Source: Pholis gunnellus (taxonomy: Eukaryota; Chordata; Actinopteri; Perciformes; Pholidae). From it: a stretch of 64,000 nucleotides of DNA. This document shows, one piece after another, positions 52,985-64,000 of the stretch. The stretch is from the NCBI GenBank assembly GCA_910591455.2, contig OU342809.1, positions 12,727,815 to 12,791,814 on the forward strand. Reading direction: 5' to 3'. Made by a program: the position numbers and the translations under genes. The notes under the pieces are model-generated. The model searched no databases and was not told the DNA's origin. It was given only the letters and a program-made list of their open reading frames with translations. Positions within the stretch are counted from its first letter, which is position 1, and the number at the start of each line of letters is the position of its first letter.

Positions 52985-53110
52985 CTTCTGCGCCTACGGT
53001 CCATCTTTACGGTTTGGAACGTGACGCACGTCCCGCCTACAAGGTGCCTGATTGGTCAACTCTGAACCGCGCGCATTCGTTTAAATATAAGTTTTTGTTT
53101 GATGGGATAA
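52985..53110 (+). promoter_or_regulatory. Promoter-like segment with CCAAT and CRE-like words
   Basis: The segment is richer in CpG than its surroundings. It contains AACGTGACGCACGTCCCGCC, an inverted CCAAT box (GATTGGTC at 53050-53057), a CCGCGCGC run, and then TTTAAATATAAG about 35 bases on, which could serve as a TATA-like or CHR-like element. It lies upstream of the candidate exons on the plus strand and points away from lysmd4. Confidence 0.35.
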
Positions 53111-53290
53111 AAGCAAATCTTCCCACGAGATGTACAGTACAGTTTTAGCTAACATGAAAGTGACACTGGGGCTCACTGTAAACATGAGACTGACACTAAA
53201 AACAATGCCAGCACGTTGCAGTGTTTGTCTGAATGAGGCCTGACCCAGGGGCCTCCCACACTAACGGTAACGCTCTTCCGCCTCGGTAGC

Positions 53291-54655
53291 ACATGTATCC
53301 TAAGCAGCTGTTTGCAGTGACCCAGTACACAACACCGTTCACTGCAGTGCACAGGACGATATTGGTAAGCAAGTTACGATGTACGCTCACGTAAGTTACC
53401 AGCATACGGTTCATTGTCAATAAAAAAAAAGAAAAGTTAATGCAGTCAATAAATGCCACGTTCAGTGAACTGTTCACCTATTTAGATTGCAGAAATGTAA
53501 TGTATACAACACTTGATAGCGAGCTAAACCTGCGGGGCGTTAGCCAAGTTAATTTAAGATAACTTAATTTAAATTTCGTTAAAATAATACTTAGCCGCTA
53601 ATACTGATAGCTATGTTATTTTGCAGCTACTTGTGACTTTTTCAAATGAATGCAAGCCCCATCAAAAATGCTCATAAAGGACTTTGGGACTTTTTGATAT
53701 GGAGAGTAAGGATGTCTTGAAGGCATTTTGTTTACCTCCGGTCCTCACACAAGTCCTGTAGTATTGAATATCAGTAGACATCAAAGCCCTCTGAGGCAAA
53801 TTTGTGATTTTGGGCTGTACAAAATGAATTGAATTGAAATATATCAAGTCTGATATATTTGTTTCATCATATTTAAACATATTTTGTATAGTATTCTACA
53901 GTATATAGCTAGTATAGTGTGGTATTTTGGCAAGGTGGTTTGTACAGAATTAGAATTATTTGTGTTTCTTGTGTATTAATAGTGCACAGTGAGACATTTT
54001 GCTCAATGAGCCCATGAGCTACAAGCTGGTGTAGCCGATCCACGTCAACGGCACATACAGCGTTACATCATGTAGTTCAGTGGTTTCCTACTGGTCTAGT
54101 CTGACTTTATGCGTTTGTTTTGTGAGCTGTTGCACACAGAACGTGACATTGATATTGATACTCACCTGTGGTCAATACAGGTGCGGTATGAGAATGAAGG
54201 TGATGCAGAGACAGCCCAAACCAAGCAGGGAGAGAAAGCGGTACAGGTGAGAAAGAGAGAAGACAAGGTAAGTGGACATTGGCATAGTGGTGGTTGTTAT
54301 TGTGGAATTTTTTGCACATGGCTAATTGAATTGCAGTCCATAAGCATGGAGGTTAGCACTTTTTCAACAGACCTTTTCAAGCGCTTGTTGTCGTTGGTGC
54401 TGAAGACAAGGACAATGAAAGTGACACAGAGACTAAACGTGAGAGGTTTGACTACACAATACTTAAGAGTGACCACATTATCTATTGAAATTGTAATTGT
54501 CTAAACTGTGGGGCCCTTTTCTCTTGTCAGGGATGTTTTTTTGTCCATTTTTTTGTCCATTTTCATTTCAAGAACTTGAAGTTCTTGTGATGAAATGTAT
54601 CACAAATGCAGAGTTAAGGAAATATCAGAATATTATGGACAAAATACACCGTTGA
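53291..54655 (+). CDS. Candidate small multi-exon transcription unit, unknown product
   Basis: Exon-like pieces on the plus strand have canonical sites. A first exon ends at 53364 (ATATTG|GTAAGC). A second starts at 54181 (TCAATACAG|) and ends at 54246 (|GTGAGA) or 54267 (|GTAAGT). A third starts at 54371 (TTTTCAACAG|) and ends at 54438 (AAAC|GTGAGA). A fourth starts at 54573 (CATTTCAAG|) or 54531. One phase-consistent model (54188-54246, 54371-54438, 54573-54655) encodes 69 residues: a basic start (PSRERKRYR), an acidic middle (EDKDNESDTETK) and a helical end. An alternative phase-0 reading begins at ATG 53293 just after an in-frame stop. Because two readings are open, this may be a non-coding RNA. 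No family is recognised. Confidence 0.25.
53780..53845 (+). repeat. LINE-type 3' tail
   Basis: AAAGCCCTCTGAGGCAAATT, then GTGATTTTGGGCTGTACAAA and an AATTGAATTGAAAT end, matches the common teleost retroposon tail that finishes 'gggctatataaataaaattgaattgaatt'. It lies inside the first intron of the candidate unit above. Confidence 0.65.
54078..54105 (+). repeat. hAT-like terminal fragment
   Basis: CAGTGGTTTCCTACTGGTCT followed by AGTCTGAC resembles the hAT-type end 'cagtggttcccaactggtctag'. No partner end was found nearby. Confidence 0.4.
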
Positions 54656-56677
54656 CACTGTTCTGAAGGAAAATAATCTCTTATGATGCACTCTTTTTGT
54701 TGCTGTCTGTGGTTTGTGTGTGGTGTGTCGATACCACGTGGAGATAGCAGGAACTGTGATTGGTCTGCAAGCAGGCTTGTGGTTTCTCCTATCCATTTCT
54801 GCTGGTTGGGATTGTTTACAGTAAAGACGACATATAGCAAGGCTCAGCAGTGTTCTGCTTTTCAGTAACGCACACTTTCTATCGCGATGAATTAATGAAT
54901 GTCAACACGATCATTCTAACAGAATGACTCCAGACTAACCACTCCCTTGTTGCATCATCTCATAAAGTGAAATGAAAGCATGTAAACACAGTTCATTTTG
55001 GGTATTAAAGCACAATATGGCCTGATAATGCAAGACATATCCATCTACTGTTGTGTTGGTGAAATCAACAGGTGAAAATCGACGCTTAGCAATCAACCAT
55101 TTCCTACGTTGGAGGCACCTCTGAATAAGTGTCCATGTATAATTTCACCATCATAGTCTTTACTCATCCCAAGTGTAACTGCTTCAGTTAACAGCCTGTG
55201 CTCACTTAAAGGGTCTGTCCTTTGTGAGAATAACCGCTAAAGTGACGCTGAAATCACACAGAAATTAGCTGCTGTTTTAGCTTGAGATGGAGAGAAAAGA
55301 GGCTCCAGGGATTTCAACACATAAATCATACAAATGGTGCTCAAGCTGTTGTAGAGTTTACCTGGTCTCTGATGAGTTCAACCGTTAAATGATTTGTGTG
55401 GGTAAGAGAGTGGCATGAGCAAGAGCCCACGGAGACCGTAAAACCTTCATCTTGTTCATGGTCCATAAACGCAATATATCTTTTTGTTTGTGTTAGGTTA
55501 GTTGTTAGCTAGCTAGCTGTTACTGATAACTGTAATTGTTATAACTAAACGGATTAATGTCAGGTGGATTACTACCACCCTGTGCGATAGGAAAGGAATG
55601 GGAGATTGACAATGGACACATAAAGGAACCAGTCACAAGTTTGTCATCTTAGTTATTTATTCACGAGTACAGCTGAACAACGGCATTGTAGCATTTCTCT
55701 ACAGGAGAACATTTTTTACATACAACAACAAACAAAGTAGTATGGTTAACATGTGATGTGTGTTGTACAAATTCACATTAATGGAGAAATTAGCATAGTG
55801 TGCTGTTAAATGGGAAAATAATAAACTGCACTATTTTCTGTTTCTTGAGCTGAAATTGGAAGATTTGAAGTGATGATTTCTGTGGGCTTGGAGTGAATTT
55901 TTCAAGATTACAATGGTTTTCATTAGTACAACTGTGCATTTTTATGCATTAGAAAAGTGTTTTTACCTGACCCGTCAATTGATAAACAATATTTTCCCAT
56001 GCAGTTGACTGAATAAACGTGTGTAAATAAGCTTTCAGTTAGGTTGTGGCTTGACAAATTGATTTGTCAAGGATGCAGCATATTTCTTAAACTCAGTGGT
56101 TAGTTATAGTCTTGCGTTTTTATGAAATGCGCCACGCGTCTGTTGTTTCTAGTCACATTTCGTACAGGGCTAAACTACAAGCAGGACTGGTTAAACATGG
56201 AGTTGATAGCAGTCATGCATATTCTAGTGTTTCCTTCCACATATGCATACTCATTCAGCCAGAAAGCCCAAATGACCTCCAGTTGACTCCTTTAACTAGA
56301 TAGCACAGTCGACTCAAGAGCAATTCAGATTTTGTGTTGAAGGATATTAACCAGTCTCTGAATTAAGTCATTCAGTAGTCATCGATCTCAAATGTGTATG
56401 CTGTTGCCCCTTTTTAACCATGATTGCTTAAAAAAAAATTCTCGGCGTTGTAGTATGTGTCTATCTGCCAGTGCAACCACGACATTACGTGAACCTTACT
56501 GTTGACTTCATTGACTCATGAATTCAACCTTTGCTCTTGAAAACGCTGAATAGTAAAGTTAATGTTGCCTTAGAGGGAATCATCATATCATTTACATTGC
56601 ATTCAGATTTAGTGTGTAACTCTGAATGACGATCAATAGAGCGGCATAATGTGCCATGTTTCCGGGCCACTGAACAG

Positions 56678-56738
<61 letters not shown>

Positions 56739-57292
56739 AAGACCGTGTACACCGCATGCACATGTTGCCTGAAGAACAACAGTAAGGGCTTTGCTGTAAA
56801 TGATTCAGAGCAAAGATTAAATATTTATTGAGGTGAAAGATTCATGTATGCCACATCTATGAACTCACTGCTTTATGGCCACTTTAGATCATGTTTCAGT
56901 ATCTTGTGTTAAATACAAACGTGTGAGTTTTTTTTAAAGCCAAGTGACTCGCGCCCCTAAAAAAAGATGTTACATTCAAAAAAAGCTGGCGTCACTATTT
57001 CAATGCAACATTTTCATGTTATACCTGTTATAACAATAAAATGCTTCATATGGGGAAATAATTAAATATCTCTCCTGTTTCTCTCCCAACGTTACCCTCA
57101 AACCAGTGTGGGGTTTCCTAAGTTTTCATAAAAATGAGATGTGTTTATTTTAAAGGTGTTAAGGGTAGAAATCTTCAAGCACGAGGACAAATGTTTTAGC
57201 ATCTAACACTTATTCTTTTCATTGTTATTGAAGTGTTGACACAGGCCTGATTGCGCACTATTGTTTTATACATTTGATTATTTGTCTTGCAG
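54656..57292. other. Unassigned sequence, intronic if the 53-57 kb unit is real
   Basis: An exon-like open stretch follows acceptor TGTTGTTTCTAG at 56151 but lacks a clear donor. A GA microsatellite lies within. No family is recognised. Confidence 0.35.
56681..56735 (+). repeat. (GA)n microsatellite, about 55 bp
   Basis: About 27 uninterrupted GA units. The overlapping open frames translate to alternating Arg-Glu or Ser-Leu and are artefacts. Confidence 0.97.
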
Positions 57293-57421
57293 AAAATAGA
57301 GCGTAAGATTTTTTTTATTTCATCTGCTGGGCGGATGTTCAAATACACCACAGGTGACTGGAGGTTTGTCTCGGAAATCCGCGGGGGTCCTGCAGCAGTT
57401 GGTGTGGGGAAAACCAAATGA
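57293..57421 (+). CDS. Candidate terminal exon of an unknown gene
   Basis: After a good acceptor (TTTGATTATTTGTCTTGCAG) only one frame stays open: 42 codons to TGA at 57419-57421. ATTAAA, a common alternative polyadenylation signal, follows at 57467-57472. The peptide begins KIERKIFFISSAGRMFKYTT and continues GDWRFVSEIRGGPAAVG; it looks protein-like but matches no family I can name. The frame is phase 0 at the acceptor. It could be the last exon of the unit starting at 53 kb, but no intermediate exon links them. The opposite strand is also open here, so chance is possible. Confidence 0.3.
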   Translation, partial: KIERKIFFISSAGRMFKYTTGDWRFVSEIRGGPAAVGVGKTK

Positions 57422-57466
57422 AATCCTTATGGCTCAGGGTCATGACAACAGTTCAGGTGTTTATTG

Positions 57467-57472
57467 ATTAAA
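57467..57472 (+). terminator. Candidate polyadenylation signal ATTAAA
   Basis: This variant hexamer lies 45 bases past the TGA of the candidate terminal exon. It is significant only if that exon is real. Confidence 0.25.
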
Positions 57473-57945
57473 CGTCAACCGCCCAGGTGAACGTGATTCA
57501 CAACTCAGAGGGGCCTAATTCAACAATCCATCACCAGTGGAGGAACATTCAAACCAACACAGCATCACTGCAGGTTTAGATCTCATGTATTACTCTAATA
57601 TAACTCTACAACATCGGGGGTTTTGTGCCAGAATAGCTGGGTGGGCAATAATGCTGGATATAAGTTAACTGTAAATATTATGACAGATGTGCTTGTTGCA
57701 TATTTCATGAGGTTAATGCCATTTTTTTTTCTAAGACAGTCAGCGAATTTTAGATTGACTAATGTGCATTTTTCACTTACTCCATTTGCTTTTTAAAAAC
57801 GTTTTGATGAGCTCAATGGTCAATATTTAAAGCTACAAAGAGCTCGCAGTCGTTTGTTCACTTAGAGTTGATCGACCAAAAATGAATCTATTATTTTGAT
57901 TGTCGATTAAGCCTCTATGGTTCCAGCTTTTGCTGCTTTTCTCCT

Positions 57946-58211
57946 AGGGCTGTCCTCGACCAAAGAAATTCTTACTTGCGATTATGTCGACTATTGGATT
58001 AGTTTATTTAAACGACCGATCTGTAAAACTAAGTTTCTCCATGAAGCACCACTTTAAATCTTGTGTTTACCAGAGATGTGATCCTTAGTTTCTTGGAAAT
58101 AAGTAATTCAGCATGAAAAAGCACAATACAATGACGAGTCCACTAAAGAAAACTATGTTGACTTAGACCAAGACGACTAATTAGTCGACTAATCGAAGAG
58201 GGAGCAGCCCT
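57946..58211. mobile_element. Short inverted-repeat element, hAT-like tips, 266 bp
   Basis: The element opens AGGGCTGTCCTCGACCAAAG and closes AATCGAAGAGGGAGCAGCCCT, so the tips AGGGCTG/CAGCCCT are inverted copies. Near the right end GACTAATTAGTCGACTAATC is itself palindromic. 'AGGGCTG' tips with 'gattagtcgac' interiors are typical of dispersed fish hAT-type miniature elements. An 8-bp target duplication is not clearly preserved. Just upstream, 57870-57910 (TTGATTGTCGATTAAGCC) may be a remnant of a related copy. There is no coding capacity. Confidence 0.55.
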
Positions 58212-58721
58212 CTCAATTTGAATATCTTTGTAAAAATTATATTTTGGGTTTTGGATTCTTGGTTGGACAAAAGAAGCAATTTTAAGAAGTCACCTTGGGA
58301 TTTGGGTAAAATGGATATTTTTTATTTTCTGATGTTTTATAGACCAAAAGGTCAATTGATTGCAAAAAAAGGCAAATTCATTTATTGTGAAGTTAGTTTT
58401 TAGTTGCAGTCCTATTCTCATTATTAGATGAGCAAGAATGATACACCAAAAATGACACTATGCTGTCATGATCCAGTATGTTATTGAACATTAGACAACA
58501 AAATCTGAGGTTAACACTGATTCTATGAGTACAGCAATGCAGAACAAACATGCAAACTTAAAAAAAAAACGGGCATCCAATGATGGTGTATATAAGGCAG
58601 CTTTGGGTACAATTTCAGTCAAGGAAGGCCTCCAGCCACGGGGCTTAGCAATTTGCTGATAGGCGCTATGCAGCTGTAGTGGGGTATATTAATTTGGATC
58701 CCAAACCCTAAGGGTGACCCC

Positions 58722-59027
58722 TCACATGAGACAGAGCTCTGGCAGTCCCTGGTCCTCATGCAGGCCATGAGCGAACAGTGACACATAACCTTGCCCTGTC
58801 ACCACCCTCACCACTGTGTCAGCTAGCATTACTGTGATTGACGTTGAGCCAGCACTCCAGCCCTGTGAGATCTGAGGCTCTGTATAACCTCGCCCTAGCT
58901 GGGTACCAGGGCTAGGGCATTTGGGGCATGGTACAGGATCATGATGCCGTCTGTTTTTGTAGCCTGTACCTCTGTTAAACAAGGGCACACGCCTTTCTGA
59001 CCTTGTATAAATTGGAGCTTTTTTCAT
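58722..59027 (-). other. Unexplained GC-balanced block with a 101-codon minus frame
   Basis: This stretch is less AT-rich than its surroundings and free of simple repeats. Its minus strand is open from ATG at 59027 to TGA at 58722. The translation is non-repetitive (CPKCPSPGTQLGRGYTEPQ, later GYVSLFAHGLHEDQGLPEL) and I recognise no family. It may be an exon, a decayed retrocopy, part of an unfamiliar repeat or a conserved non-coding element. Confidence 0.25.
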
Positions 59028-60930
59028 GGTGTTATCTGAGCCAAAATCTGTTATCTGGTTTTGTAAAGTATCGCTCTTATTACAGACAGATCGCTAAAGA
59101 GAAACATGCTTTTACAGAAAAGCACAACACGTTAACATAGTGTCATAACTGAAATGGGGAATCTATATATTCTCATTTTGACAATTATCAGTCACAGGAA
59201 GGAAATTAAACAATACACTCTCTCCTTTAGCTATATCATCAGCAAGTAAACTTTTACAATAGACATGAGTATGCAACTTATTAGAGCAGAAATTCAACGG
59301 AAACTTCTATTGAAGTGGTAATGTATCACAGTGCAAAATACTGTAACAATAATCTTGTTTTGCGATGATGAGTTGTTTTACAATGCAGATTGTTTATTGA
59401 AAAAGTCACTGTTGAAAAGGGCAGATTAAAGTCATATTTTTGCAATTTGATTAATCACTAGATCAGGATTTTGTCTAACGAAGCCAGAATAGAAGGTTAA
59501 TCTTTGGCCTTAAAATCAACAAAGTTTTAAAAAATGTCAGTAAGTCACTGTGCGCTACACTACAGACCGGTCTGTGAAAGGTACACCACTCACACAATGA
59601 CCAGTAGCTGGTAAACCACCAGTCCAGGATTGCCATGATGCTTTGGCTGGCATGAGAGTTACCATTCTATGAATGCTTGTAAAAGCAACGGTAATGATAC
59701 CAATCCAGTGAAGTGCCAAGCTCTGTTACTAATTTAGGCATCCTACTCATGAAGCAAGGCAGTTTTACAAATCCAGTTACTTGCTAATCTAAGCAAGTGT
59801 GCAATAGTGAAACACTTCCACACACTCTCACCATGGAAAAGGAAACTTTCAACAAAGGAAATTGGTAGGAAATGTTGGTGGCTGATTAGTTTTTTATAGA
59901 CTGTTAATTGTAATGTACTTCATTCTTGCCTGTCATGGTCATTTTTACTACACCTCCAACAAAAATACCCCCAAGGAAACATTGAGTTGAAAGGCTTCAT
60001 GTAATGGGCTACGTTGGAAAAAAAAAACCCCACTCCCCTTCTGAGAGGCTGCTATTTTGTAATGCATGGTATCCTTAGTGCGAGTTCAAACTGCAGTCAC
60101 GAGCGTCCCTACCTTTTGCGATGTGGTTTGATAGAATGTGAGCTTCCTTGTGACCGTGGGGTTTTAATAATGTATGCCAGTTGTGCTGAGGCACTGCAAC
60201 ATGATTTTATGCCTTAATTGAACCGCTGCATGACCTCAACTTTCCTGCCATTTGCTGAAATCGTCACCGACGGATGGGTTGAATGAGATGCACTGAAATA
60301 TAGATTATTGTATAGAAGACTCTTTATGCAGTAGTGTGACAACTGTATATCGTGGATAGACCCTGTATAGATGCCATAATGGATCTGACGGCTACTCCTC
60401 CTGAGAGTAAGCAATGGCTGTGAATCTTGCCTTTTGCCTGATGAGAACCCTGCCTACATTTGAGTTGAACCAACTAGAATGCTGTTGTGTTAGTTTTTCT
60501 TATTTGGAAAAAAGTCTGGTTATGGGTTATAATACTTTCATGGTGAAAACTGAAGCATACTTACATTTTAGTCTGCATTGTGTGTGCATAAAGGCCACTT
60601 CCATGGTGTTATGTTACAGAAACATGAACTGAGTAAACGTATTGACACATTTTTCTTTTGGTTTATATTTTAGCCAGTTGGAGTTTTGAAACTCTCCCAA
60701 ATACAATTTTGTTGACAGTTTCCAATATCAAGATAATGAATAACCATATACCATTTAAATTAACTCGAAATAAATGGAGGGGGTTGACAGTAATGCATTT
60801 TCCATAGAGGTTCCATAAACTGCCAGAGATATTGCTCCATCAATACACATCCACAGATCTCACCCAAACTCTGTGTGAAATATTTATACGACGGTCAAAA
60901 AACAATCTTTCCAAGTAACTCTGTGTGCCC

Positions 60931-60933
<3 letters not shown>
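59028..60933. other. Unassigned sequence; possible conserved segment near 60.2 kb
   Basis: Unique-looking sequence at 60040-60420 (for example TGCATGACCTCAACTTTCCT) may be conserved non-coding DNA. The short frames on both strands have no coding hallmarks. Confidence 0.35.

Positions 60934-60962
<29 letters not shown>
60934..60962 (+). repeat. (GT)n microsatellite
   Basis: About 14 uninterrupted GT units. Confidence 0.95.
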
Positions 60963-60964
<2 letters not shown>

Positions 60965-63900
60965 TTGTCCTACTCCTACTAGCTAGCTACATTAACCCTC
61001 ACGTATACACTTTGACCCAAACCTTGACAAAAGGCACAACTGTATCATAACGTAAACTAATAGCACAACAAACAAGTTAATTACAAATTCCACAAGGTGA
61101 CGAGTGCCTGATGTTAAAGAAAGGAGCAGTCAATGTGAACGGCTGTTTGTAGCTGACACCACTAACGGTACACCGTTAGTATCGAATCGTTACAAATGTA
61201 TTGTTTTAGGATTGGATTGTTGATCGTGTATACACATTGAGTTGCCAACGGAGAGATACAGACTATCACTGTAGAGCTACATTCTGTTTACATTACATTA
61301 GCAGACAACATTACATTCATTTTGACCAAATCCAAAATATTCCCACAGCAAAGAGTCAACTTTTCTTGTGGGCGGATGTCCAGATAGAGTTTTGTTTGTT
61401 GTAGGCTAGGAGCCTGAGTCTTGGTATAATCCTCTGAACCAGAACGTTCCTCTTTTCTTATTGTAGTCTAGATAGAAATCTCAACAACACATGGAGCACC
61501 TTTATCTCATTTGAGAAGACAACAACTACAATTCATGAATGTCTGGTTACATAAAATGAAGGAGGACATTGTCAAATTGTTTTTTTCATGCGGAAAACCT
61601 ACAACACTTAAGCAGTCAATGACCTCTGAATGAACCACTGTAAGGGATAGAAAAGGCGATATGGGGGAGGGAGGACTATACAGCTAAGTATAAATGATTG
61701 CATTTCTGTAATCCAGATAATCACAGGTGACTTGATCCGTAATACCACAACTAATATAGCGCAAGATAAAAGAGAAGTTTTAGTCGTGATCTTTAGAGAT
61801 AACAATGGACTCAAATATCTAAAGGAAGAAAGACAAAAAATTTAATTAGATTTTCAACCAATGGACAAAATGATCAGCCTTGGTATTAATATGTTAGTGT
61901 TTTACACATCTGAGAGTTGTATCGTGAACAAAACATAGTGGCACTCGTCTTTCATTTCAAAAGTTATTTTATACAATTAAATAAAGAGCAGAACTGTATT
62001 AACCTTCTGTAGAGAATGCCGCGACCTACTGATGAAGTACATCTTCTGTGTTTAGTGGTCATCCACAGGGAAAGAGGACAATTAGGCCAAAAAAAGGAAA
62101 CGGTCAACATCGGGGAACAATGCTTTTGTTTCCCACCGTGCCATCCCTTTGCCATCCCTTTTTTTCAAGAAGACAATAAAAGAAGACAGGCAAAGCTGAG
62201 AGTCAAATCAAAGGTTAATTGGAGCCAGGAAAATGTCAACCAATTTTACCGATCACCCACAAGGGATATGCAGCCCTTGGTGAAAAAGAAGCTGGAATAT
62301 CTGCACAGTATATTAGCTTCCTATCCATAATGGCCTCCTGAAGAGAGTGATGATGACATCTTTTCAGCACTCTGTTCCCCCCAAAGCATTTGTGTGTGTG
62401 CACAAAAGGCAAAGCGACAGTGTGTGTGTGTGTGTGCGCATAAGTGTGTATTCAAGTATATGTATATGTATGGATGTGTTATATGCTTCATGTCAAAGTC
62501 AGTATTGTTATTGGAGATGCAAGCTCCCTGGGAACCGACAGGTGTTGGCACCAGATCTCTGACACCTCTGTGGTCATGACATATCCATCCCCTCCAGTTA
62601 GTTTTACCACAACACATGGTGGTTTGACAACAACCTCTCTGCTGAAGAATATGAACGGTGTTTTGGGCCAGATATGCCATGTGTTATGAATATGACGAAT
62701 GTAATGGTGAAAATAAAATGCACTTTGTTGTGCTTCTCAAGGCTTGAAAGCTGTTTTAAAAAAAAAAAAGCTTTCATGGCGGCAGCTTTTGAAAAATCAC
62801 ACGCGTGAATTCAGCAGCTTTGTGTGTGTGTGTGTTTTTGAATGATTGTTACAGCATCCTTCACTGGAATTGAAATCTCAAGGAAACGATTGATGAAAAA
62901 AAGTAGAAGGTATAAGGGAAAGGAAATAAAGAATGGTCTATTTTAAGGTTAATCTTCACCAAAATGTCATATTGGTGCAGCAGTTTATAGAGGAAATTGG
63001 CCTTCAGTAGAAAAATGAAAAGAATTGCCATATTGGGTTTGTACACACACACACACATTTGTTGACCTGTCCTGTTTTCTAAAGATTTCATGAAATCCAT
63101 ATATCTGGCTTCCTGTTGTTAAATAATAACTCTCTTTATGATGCCTCCTGCTTGTTTAGATTATTAGTTAAGTTAAGAAAAGGGTCTGAAAAAAAAATAG
63201 GAATGATAAAGGGAAAAAACATGTACCCACTGCAATGACGTTTACAGCTGATTTTAGCCATTTCTATTAGTGTTGCCAATTAAATTGATTTGCTCACGCA
63301 TGTGCGTGTTTATTGCAACCTTATTGAGCATGCTTTACGGAAGTTGGAGCAACTCATGCTACCACTAACATTAGATCATGCTGTTAGAGCCTGTAGTCTT
63401 TTCTTGTGCCTTTGACAAAGGGCGACTTAGCCTTGATCTTCCTTACAGGACTATAGAGACTCATGATAATAAAAAGGATTACTCCTGGAATACGAAAAGG
63501 TGCTGTAGTCAAGTCTTAATTGGTGAGTTCCCTTGCTAAGTTGATCTAGTCTTGAGGCTGCCAGTTAGTGAACTGGTCAATTAATCTTCCCTCTCTCATA
63601 ATGAGGTGGGGGATTGCAGAGGGCTGGTCCTTCACACAAAGACAGACAATGTGCCCAAAGGATCTTCTGTCCCTGCACCAAGTGACCTGACAATTAAAAA
63701 ATGTACCTCCCTACTTCCCGCTCCTCACCAGGTGGCAAATTGGTCTGACCCAGCCTCATATCAAAAGGACTAACCATGACTTCAAATCAACTTCACAGGC
63801 ACAAAAAGAGGGGAAAGGGCAGTATCCTCCATGAAATAAGATTGCTGTATTAAGACTCTTGGCCCCATATCATTCTGCCTTCCTCATTTTGAGGTAAATG

Positions 63901-64000
63901 AAAAGAGACTTGTTGGATCCTCCCCGCTGTGTGTCGCAACGGTTTAGCCTCTCAGAGGGAAAAAAAAAAAGTGTTGTAGCTTGACATTAATTTGATGATG
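60963..64000. other. Unassigned sequence to the window end
   Basis: Short GT/CA tracts lie at about 62390-62440, 62820-62836 and 63042-63056. A unique-looking stretch at 62040-62335 is open in one plus-strand frame for 104 codons (62016-62330), ending just before the Gs and Cs thin out, but has no recognisable domain. No gene is assigned. Confidence 0.4.

Noticed and set aside
56524..56831. Arg-Glu and Ser-Leu open frames
   Set aside because: They translate the GA microsatellite.

Overview
This looks like a gene-poor stretch of a teleost fish nuclear genome, probably a spiny-rayed fish. It is AT-rich, with long dinucleotide and tetranucleotide microsatellites (CA, TA, TC, GA, CTAT), many small decayed transposon-like pieces of kinds common in teleosts, and split genes with GT-AG introns. 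There are no bacterial-style operons, CRISPR arrays, insertion sequences, rRNA or complete tRNA genes.

Only one gene can be identified with confidence: lysmd4, a LysM-domain single-pass membrane protein on the minus strand. It has two coding exons (49079-48816 and 48735-48181) separated by an 80-bp intron. A probable non-coding 5' exon ends at 50910. The joined product is 272 residues, with one LysM domain at about residues 69-114 and one membrane segment near residues 212-232.

Two further loci have exon-like architecture but no recognisable family. At 22.8-23.5 kb (+), two frame-compatible open exons lie 208 bp apart and are followed by an AATAAA signal. At 53.0-57.4 kb (+), a CpG-containing promoter-like segment is followed by several small exon candidates and an open terminal exon with ATTAAA. 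Both are hypotheses from splice signals and open frames, not homology.

Layout: 0-18 kb is mostly unique sequence with no recognised gene; it includes the longest open frame (12940-13614) and some stretches that could be conserved non-coding DNA. 18-31 kb holds interspersed repeats (two copies of a 'gttagcttagc' family, a LINE-type 3' tail, a degenerate minisatellite, hAT-like fragments) and the first candidate gene. 33-36 kb is a repeat cluster: a CA microsatellite, a 627-bp foldback element, a degenerate minisatellite and a TA tract. 38.7-39.1 kb is a TTAA-flanked miniature inverted-repeat element. 40-47 kb has microsatellites and no recognised gene. 47-51 kb is lysmd4. 52-57.5 kb is the second candidate locus, and 57.9 kb to the end holds another inverted-repeat element, an unexplained block at 58.7-59.0 kb and otherwise unassigned sequence. 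In human, as recalled, LYSMD4 lies between MEF2A and ADAMTS17; no exon of either was recognised here.
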